Below are positions 25,012 through 29,758 of a stretch of DNA of 29,758 nt, piece by piece. The notes under the pieces are model-generated. The model had not been told where the DNA came from and searched no databases. It worked only from the letters and a program-made list of their open reading frames with translations. Origin of the DNA: a virus. The position numbers were made by a program, and so were the translations under genes. The stretch covers positions 1 through 29,758 of IMG/VR virus record IMGVR_UViG_3300023174_000498. One strand, written 5' to 3'. Position 1 is the first letter of the stretch. Every line of letters begins with the position of its first letter.

Positions 25012-25914
25012 TTAAGCGTAAGCTACTTGCACAAATGTGTCTGTAGGAGCAGCTAAATGGTAACGGAATCTGTTAGGATTATTCGCACCAGTGAAACCAC
25101 CTGTAGTACTAGATTCAGGTGTGCCGCCATCCAAGAAGTCAAATACAAATTTGTTAGAAATTTTGCTAGCTTGGAAAGTAGAAGTAAATCCAGATGTGTT
25201 TGAAGACACCGTTTGAGTTGAACCTAAAGCCACAGCAATGTTAGAACCAGAGTTAATTGCAATCAGTGTAACATTTCCTGTAATACCAGAGTTCAATAAG
25301 TTGATAGTTTGTCCAATTTTAAAGTTAGCATTACCACCAAGTTGAATGTCGCCTGCGTTCCAAGTAATGTAAGCAGATGTTCGATTTGTATAACCAGAGA
25401 TAATGCCTGTTCCGATGTTAGCAACGTTAGCATTACTAATATTAGCAACCGTACATAGAATACTCATTGTATTGGCTGCTGTCGGTGTTCTTAAGTTAAC
25501 AAGAGTACACTCGCCAACGTTTTGAACTGTACCAGTTCCTGAACCAGCTGCTTTGGCAACGAACACTTCGTTGGTGTTAGCATTTGGACCTGCACCCATC
25601 GCTACCCAGTCTGTGTTACCCACGGAGTTAATTCTATAAGCATTACCAAGTGTAACGCTTTCGTCGTTAACAGTGTTTTCGTCTGACACTTGAAACTTGT
25701 GTGCACCTTTTTGACGAATAATGCTACCAACAGAAACTGTTGCGCTGCCAACTTTTACGTTGGGCTGAATTTGACGACCCGTTTGTGCTGTGAAACCACC
25801 TGTACCACCCACATAAGTTCCAGCTGGAATCTGTGTAGGCATTGTATAACGGTCAACCATTGTAGTAGTTGAGTCTGGGTTTGTGTATGTTTTTGTAATT
25901 TTTAATTTTGCCAT
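25012..25914 (-). CDS. Probable head or virion decoration protein, 300 residues
   Basis: The protein starts 'MAKLKITKTYTNPDSTTTMV'. Residues about 57-78 ('SATVSVGSIIRQKGAHKFQV') and 135-142 ('ECTLVNLR') resemble small beta-rich structural proteins of aquatic T4-like phages. Residues 90-130 hold the widespread phage module 'GNAYRINSVGNTDWVAMGAG' ending 'AGSGTGTV'. The last part, 'FRYHLAAPTDTFVQVAYA', looks like a terminal strand. It is located after gp23 with its own perfect late promoter and a long leader (about 70 nt), and is flanked by terminators, so it may be made in large amounts. A capsid decoration role is inferred from position only. Confidence 0.75.
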   Translation of the reverse strand: MAKLKITKTYTNPDSTTTMVDRYTMPTQIPAGTYVGGTGGFTAQTGRQIQPNVKVGSATVSVGSIIRQKGAHKFQVSDENTVNDESVTLGNAYRINSVGNTDWVAMGAGPNANTNEVFVAKAAGSGTGTVQNVGECTLVNLRTPTAANTMSILCTVANISNANVANIGTGIISGYTNRTSAYITWNAGDIQLGGNANFKIGQTINLLNSGITGNVTLIAINSGSNIAVALGSTQTVSSNTSGFTSTFQASKISNKFVFDFLDGGTPESSTTGGFTGANNPNRFRYHLAAPTDTFVQVAYA

Positions 25915-25935
25915 TTTTTACTTTCCTTTAAAATG

Positions 25936-25977
25936 TTAGCGTTCTAGGCTACCCGAAGTGGCACTCCGAGAGTTCAT
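25936..25977 (-). other. Possible 13-codon upstream ORF in the leader of the 300-residue gene
   Basis: An ATG at 25977, 11 nt after the late octamer, opens 'MNSRSATSGSLER' and a stop at 25936, about 20 nt before the main ATG. There is no Shine-Dalgarno. It may be chance; it is noted because other late leaders here are only about 15 nt. Confidence 0.25.
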
Positions 25978-25988
25978 TGGAACAAGTA

Positions 25989-25996
25989 TATTTATA
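25989..25996 (-). promoter_or_regulatory. Perfect T4-type late promoter TATAAATA
   Basis: This is the only exact TATAAATA among the mapped sites. It is directly after the gp23 terminator and drives the 300-residue gene through a leader of about 70 nt with AAAGGAAAG near the ATG. Confidence 0.85.
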
Positions 25997-26007
25997 GCAT
26001 AGTCAAC

Positions 26008-26031
26008 AAAAAAGCCCCTTGCGGGGCTTTT
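26008..26031 (-). terminator. Terminator after gp23
   Basis: The minus strand reads AAAGCCCC, GCAA loop, GGGGCTTT, then T, a 9-bp stem with a T-tract. It lies about 40 nt past the gp23 stop and ends the head operon. Confidence 0.9.
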
Positions 26032-26068
26032 AAGTAACTTCCCATCCCGGGGTTTAGTCTTTCCTGGA

Positions 26069-27253
26069 TTACTGGAATGATAGGTTAGCAACAGAAATTT
26101 CGCTAACGTAGTCACCAGCATTACCTAGAGACGATGCTGTGTTTGTCAACTCAACATATCCGTAACGAGTCATAAAGCCTACGACTGGTTCGAATGTGCT
26201 TGGGTCTAGAACAACACCAGAGCTCATTAGAGGAATGTATGGGCAGTAGAACGCTGCGGCATCAGCCTCAGATGAACCTTTGTAACCTACTAGAACAGCT
26301 TGGCTATCGCTAGCATAGCTGTCAACGTAGATGCGCATTGCGCCGTTCAATGTACCAACAAACTTGGTGTTTGTAGGTGCTTCGAATGTGCCTTCTGTTG
26401 TACGAGCAAACGCTGAAGTAGTTGCAGATTGCAATACTGTCAATGCAGCTGGAGAAACAACAGCCCAGTTACCTGCGCCACGACGTGTGCGTTGTGCGAT
26501 CAAGTTAGCTGCACGGTTGATAAGAACAGCCAAAGCAGCGTGTTCGTCACCAACGAATGTAGCTGTACCGGATACAGCGGCTTGGTCGTATGCGAAATCT
26601 GTAGCTGCCAACGAACGTAAAGAACCTAGGATCTCTTGGTCGATTTCAACTGTGATTTCTTGTGCTAGAGCAGCCATAATTTCTGCTTCGATGTCCAAAC
26701 CATGCATAGATTGTGCATCTTGCGCGGCTTCAAATGTCCAACGTGCAGACAATTTACGTGTCTTAGCTTCAACAACTTGCTTCAAGATCTGTACGTTGAT
26801 CTTGCGTCCTGGTGCACCTTCTAGTGAAGATGTGCTAGAAGCACGGCCTGTTGTCAAGCTGCCAGAGTAAGCTGTGGCAATCTTGAATGGACTTAGTGCT
26901 TCGTCACCAGCAGTTGTGCTTGTGTCGAATGGACTTGGAGCTGTTGCTGTAGCAGTTTCACCGTAGCGAACACGCAATGTGTGAATCTGTGCAACTGGAC
27001 CAGTCATGGGCTGTACACCAACGATTTCGTTAGCGATAACAGTAGGCATAACACGACGGATAACTGGTAGAATAACACGGTTAAGTGTAGCTACGTTACC
27101 TGCAGATGTTGCGCCAGCTGTTGCATTTTCAGCCAAGTGCTTGCGAGTGTTCTCTAGGATAACACCCATTGTGGTTCTGCGAGAACCGTTTAGACCTTCT
27201 AACAGGGCATCTTTGGTTTCGCCCCAGCGGCCTTCTAATAGTGCTTGTGTCAT
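26069..27253 (-). CDS. gp23: Major capsid protein (gp23-like)
   Basis: The 394-residue product has T4-like capsid signatures: 'NRVILPVIRRVMPTVIANEI' with 'VGVQPMTGPVAQIHTLRVRYG' (57-98), 'KTRKLSARWTFEAAQDAQSM' with 'HGLDIEAEIMAALAQEIT' (163-203), and a C-terminal 'FMTRYGYVELTNTASSLGN'. T4 gp23 is 521 residues; this one is short but the core is intact, and 'HLAE' at 39-42 is a candidate gp21 cleavage site. It forms the hexamers of the head. AAAGGAAAAAG precedes the ATG, and only 20 nt separate it from gp22, so the genes are co-transcribed. Confidence 0.95.
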   Translation of the reverse strand: MTQALLEGRWGETKDALLEGLNGSRRTTMGVILENTRKHLAENATAGATSAGNVATLNRVILPVIRRVMPTVIANEIVGVQPMTGPVAQIHTLRVRYGETATATAPSPFDTSTTAGDEALSPFKIATAYSGSLTTGRASSTSSLEGAPGRKINVQILKQVVEAKTRKLSARWTFEAAQDAQSMHGLDIEAEIMAALAQEITVEIDQEILGSLRSLAATDFAYDQAAVSGTATFVGDEHAALAVLINRAANLIAQRTRRGAGNWAVVSPAALTVLQSATTSAFARTTEGTFEAPTNTKFVGTLNGAMRIYVDSYASDSQAVLVGYKGSSEADAAAFYCPYIPLMSSGVVLDPSTFEPVVGFMTRYGYVELTNTASSLGNAGDYVSEISVANLSFQ

Positions 27254-27273
27254 TTTCTTTTTCCTTTTAGGGT

Positions 27274-28374
27274 TTACTTTAGCCCTGCTAAACGCTTGAT
27301 TTCAACTACATTATTATAGTCGGGTTCCGCGCTGACCTTAGCAGATTTATCACCAGTCACTTCAACACGGCTCTCTGTTAGCGCAGGTTTTTGGCCTTTT
27401 GCTACAGTTGGGCTATTGTTTAAAACAGCTGGCAAATACTTTTCGTATGCAGATTGCAATTTAGGCGTCTGCACACCTTCTAATAAGCTAACCATAACGG
27501 CTTGCTTCTCTTTGTTTAGAGGCTTCAACAACTCGTTAAGAGTAGCTTGGCGCTCTTGTGATTCTTTAATGATTCGCAGCTCACGGTCCTTGGATTCAAC
27601 CAAAGAAGTTTTTTGTGCTACAAAAGTTTTTGCTTCTGCAATTACACGATCCTTTTGTGCAACAACTTGGCGTAGTTTTGCAATCTCTTGGTTTTCGTTC
27701 AAGTGAGTTAAACTAAACTCGCCTGCGAAAGCTTCAAAAATTCTACGACCAAACATGTTCTCGCGAGCAAGTTGGATATCTTCTTTTAGTTGAGTCATTT
27801 CAGACTCTAATTTCTTGGCCACAGATTCTTTTACAAGTTCAGAACTCTTAGCGACAAATTGACGCTGTAGTTGCTCTAGTTTGGACTGAGCCTCACGAAC
27901 CAATTTAACTTTAGTTTCGACTACATCTTTTTTGTCTTTGGCAAATTCTTGGATTTCTTCTGCAAGAGCTTTGATAACAAACTTTTCAAGACGCTGTGTA
28001 GCTTCTTTAGTTAGTTTACGATCACTACGTAGTTCTTTAATTTCTTCTGCTAGTTTTCCAACTAGGAATTGGTCAAAGCGTTGTGCAGATTCCTTCATGC
28101 GTTGATTATAACGCACACGGTCAGCTGCTAGCTGTTGCTTTTCTTCCGCAAATTCGCGAATTTCTGCTTGGAGACTTTCTGTCACCATTTTATCAAGAGC
28201 TTCGACCATTACACCTTTGTCGTGTTCATAGCGTTGTGCGAACTCATCACGCATTTCTGCGCGAACTTGTTCACGTGCTTCATTTAACTTAGCTTCCCAA
28301 GCTTCATTGATAGATTGCTTGGTTTCTTCGTTAATGATACCACTGTCTACTAATGGTTTGATAGCATCAAACAT
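27274..28374 (-). CDS. gp22: Prohead core scaffold (gp22-like)
   Basis: The 366-residue protein is almost wholly alpha-helical and charged, with long heptad-like coiled-coil stretches ('EEKQQLAADRVRYNQRMKES', 'ATQRLEKFVIKALAEEIQEF', 'SELVKESVAKKLESEMTQLK'). It starts 'MFDAIKPLVDSGIINEETKQ', and 'FGRRIFEAFAGEFSLTHLNE' (208-227) and 'LNELLKPLNKEKQAVMVSLL' (near 284-303) resemble gp22 of T4-like phages. T4 gp22 is 269 residues. It assembles inside the prohead and is degraded by gp21. An AAGGGGAAATGA region gives a good ribosome site, and the neighbours gp21 and gp23 settle the call. Confidence 0.9.
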   Translation of the reverse strand: MFDAIKPLVDSGIINEETKQSINEAWEAKLNEAREQVRAEMRDEFAQRYEHDKGVMVEALDKMVTESLQAEIREFAEEKQQLAADRVRYNQRMKESAQRFDQFLVGKLAEEIKELRSDRKLTKEATQRLEKFVIKALAEEIQEFAKDKKDVVETKVKLVREAQSKLEQLQRQFVAKSSELVKESVAKKLESEMTQLKEDIQLARENMFGRRIFEAFAGEFSLTHLNENQEIAKLRQVVAQKDRVIAEAKTFVAQKTSLVESKDRELRIIKESQERQATLNELLKPLNKEKQAVMVSLLEGVQTPKLQSAYEKYLPAVLNNSPTVAKGQKPALTESRVEVTGDKSAKVSAEPDYNNVVEIKRLAGLK

Positions 28375-28387
28375 GGATCATTTCCCC

Positions 28388-29023
28388 TTAAATTTTTAAG
28401 TCTTTGATGAGACGTTTTACTTCCTCAGCCAAAAACTTTTGTACTTTTTGATTTGCACCGGCATCATGTGCCATTTCGATCACTCTATGTCCATGGCGCA
28501 TATTCAAAAGACCTTCATAAACAGCCTTAGGATAAGCGTTAGGAGCACTAGGTTGTGCAACGATATCAACAGTGACAATTTCAAAGTCACTGACATGTCC
28601 TGAGCTTTCATTAACGTTACCGCTACCTCTGCTCGAAACACCCAACTTCACTCCGCTTTCTAGCATAGTTGTTACCAACTGTCCCATTGGCGTAGGAAGT
28701 ATTTTTAGTTTACCAAAACCGTTAGGGCCATCCATCCACATATCTGTGATCATATGACACACACGGTCTAGATTAATTTTTAAATCATCTGGATGGTCTA
28801 GTTCGCCTAACACACTATAACCATCACGGACTTGTTTATTAATAGCATCAACTGCTGTGGCAATTTCATCTGTGGGGTAAACACGCTGATTAGCGTTTTT
28901 TACTCCACCTTGAATGAAAATGCCTTTCATGTACAGGCTCTTCTTACCTTCAGCATTAGACTCTGCCAAAACTTCCATTCTGGCATTGTCAAATGATAAG
29001 TGTTCCTGTATTAAACCTCGCAC
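28388..29023 (-). CDS. gp21: Prohead maturation protease (gp21-like)
   Basis: The 211-residue protein (T4 gp21 is 212) starts at a GTG at 29023, with AAGGA 8 nt upstream. Family hallmarks are 'SVLGELDHP' (H77), 'GKLKILPTPMGQ', 'GVKLGVSSRGSGNV' (S130 or S131 as nucleophile) and 'VDIVAQPSAPNAY' (152-164), as in T4-type prohead endopeptidases. It cleaves scaffold and capsid precursors after head assembly. Its order 21-22-23 is the T4 order, only 11 nt after the preceding gene's stop. Confidence 0.93.
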   Translation of the reverse strand: MRGLIQEHLSFDNARMEVLAESNAEGKKSLYMKGIFIQGGVKNANQRVYPTDEIATAVDAINKQVRDGYSVLGELDHPDDLKINLDRVCHMITDMWMDGPNGFGKLKILPTPMGQLVTTMLESGVKLGVSSRGSGNVNESSGHVSDFEIVTVDIVAQPSAPNAYPKAVYEGLLNMRHGHRVIEMAHDAGANQKVQKFLAEEVKRLIKDLKI

Positions 29024-29034
29024 AGTCTTAGTCC

Positions 29035-29758
29035 TTACTTAGCTAGAGGGCTTTTATCGTTCGTGCCGCTTTGCTCGCCTCTTTGGGCAGCAGGAGCCTT
29101 GGATTTAAAGCTATCGCCTTTTGCACCAGGAACGTTCTTAAACTGTCCTGCGTGTGGCAAGTTGCCTTTACCTTTAGTGTATTGGTTGTTTGGTTGTGGA
29201 ACTGGTTTGTTGTCTGGGTCAGACTCTGTGCCGCCACGTGCGATATTTTGTGTTGAACCGCCCATATCGTTTTTGCCAGCAACAACAGATTTAGTGTTCT
29301 TTTCGCCTTGACGCTCGTTATCGCCTGTTTCTGCGCCTACATTTTGTCCTGTTGGAGTTTTTTGGTTACCTGGGTATTCACCGATTTTTTCAACATATTC
29401 ACGTATCCACTCAGACTCGGTCATTTTCTTTGGTTCTTTTTTGCCCTTAAGCATTGTGTCTTTCTTAGACATTTTAGCTTCTTGAACGCTTTCTTCCATG
29501 TCTTCTTCATCTTCCGATGCTTCATTGTTGTAGTCTGATGTGTCTTCGTCATCAAGTTCCATCATGTCGTCCATGTCATCCATGTTGCTAGAGCCGTCAC
29601 CCATTAGTGCGTCAAATTCGGATTTTAATTCGTCCAATGCATCTTCAAGATCCATTACACGATCTTCAATTGCGTCGTCTCCGCCTACATCATCATGATG
29701 ATCATCGCTGCTAAACTCGTCGCGTACGGCGTCTGGATCCATGTCCATGTCCATGTCA
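29035..29758 (-). CDS. Acidic prohead-core-like protein, 5' end cut by window
   Basis: The frame is open to the right window edge; residues before the ATG at 29754 are still in frame (Asp), so the true start probably lies outside. The visible 239+ residues begin with a repeated Met-Asp run and an Asp/Glu-rich half ('DDHHDDVGGDDAIEDRV', 'DDEDTSDYNNEASEDEEDME'), then 'KKMTESEWIREYVEKIGEYP' and a Gly/Lys/Asn/Pro-rich low-complexity end ('NDMGGSTQNIARGG', 'PGAKGDSFKSKAPAAQRG'). Position before gp21 and the acidic make-up fit a gp67/gp68-like internal core protein. The family is inferred from position. Confidence 0.7.
   Translation of the reverse strand, partial: DMDMDMDPDAVRDEFSSDDHHDDVGGDDAIEDRVMDLEDALDELKSEFDALMGDGSSNMDDMDDMMELDDEDTSDYNNEASEDEEDMEESVQEAKMSKKDTMLKGKKEPKKMTESEWIREYVEKIGEYPGNQKTPTGQNVGAETGDNERQGEKNTKSVVAGKNDMGGSTQNIARGGTESDPDNKPVPQPNNQYTKGKGNLPHAGQFKNVPGAKGDSFKSKAPAAQRGEQSGTNDKSPLAK

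Noticed and set aside
25997-26010. TTGACT near the late promoter as a -35 element
   Set aside because: The distance to any -10-like sequence is only about 4 nt, too short for sigma-70. It belongs to the terminator/late promoter junction.
26331-26870. 179-residue open frame on the plus strand opposite gp23
   Set aside because: It lies entirely antisense inside a well-supported capsid gene and has no domain or start signal.
1-29758. tRNA genes, insertion sequences, integrase or attachment sites
   Set aside because: No cloverleaf-like sequence, transposase motif, terminal inverted repeats or integrase motif was seen on reading both strands by eye.

Overview
The window reads as part of the structural gene region of a T4-like contractile-tailed phage (myovirus), most like the T4-related phages known from marine and freshwater bacteria. 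I recognise tail sheath (gp18), tail tube (gp19), neck proteins (gp13, gp14), the tail terminator / sheath stabiliser (gp15), prohead protease (gp21), prohead scaffold (gp22) and major capsid protein (gp23). These are joined by a long run of beta-rich, Gly/Ser/Thr/Asn-rich fibre-type proteins. There are no ribosomal, metabolic or tRNA genes, and nearly every base is coding. The host cannot be read from the sequence.

Layout, following the mostly leftward (minus-strand) transcription from the right end. Positions 29758-26069: head operon with an acidic core protein (5' cut by the window edge), gp21, gp22 and gp23. 25914-25012: a separately transcribed 300-residue virion protein. 24924-20546: a five-gene fibre/adhesin operon. 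20487-16048: a 1479-residue repeat-built fibre. 15973-14453: a second fibre with the same C-terminal domain. 14404-13664: a Rossmann-fold protein of the glycosyltransferase-like DUF115/CST-I type. 10290-13671 is a plus-strand cassette (gp14, gp15, Nudix hydrolase) facing the other way. 10223-8521: three leftward genes of unknown function under host-type promoters. 8478-6677: gp13 and a dNMP kinase. 6346-6693 (+): a small zinc-ribbon/HNH-like protein. 6252-2359: gp18 and gp19. 2301-1: a large tail-tube-fold protein cut by the left edge.

Regulation is unusually readable. Ten sites carry a T4 late-promoter-like octamer (nine with an exact TAAATA core). Six of them lie 20-22 nt before a start codon and one 18 nt before, giving very short leaders with a Shine-Dalgarno inside. 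Four strong hairpin terminators separate the minus-strand units. In contrast, the genes at 10223 and 9920 each have a perfect sigma-70 consensus promoter (TTGACA, 17 nt, TATAAT) whose predicted +1 falls on the ATG, so they look like early, leaderless mRNAs. The promoter near 10250 leads left early, and an adjacent late promoter leads right into gp14-gp15-Nudix.

The genes together build head, neck, contractile tail and a large adhesion apparatus, plus two nucleotide enzymes (dNMP kinase, Nudix). The most novel-looking points are the leaderless promoter pairs, the same beta-module inserted into both neck gp14 and sheath-terminator gp15, hook-like IN modules in an oversized sheath, and two fibres sharing a C-terminal maturation-like domain next to a glycosyltransferase-like gene.
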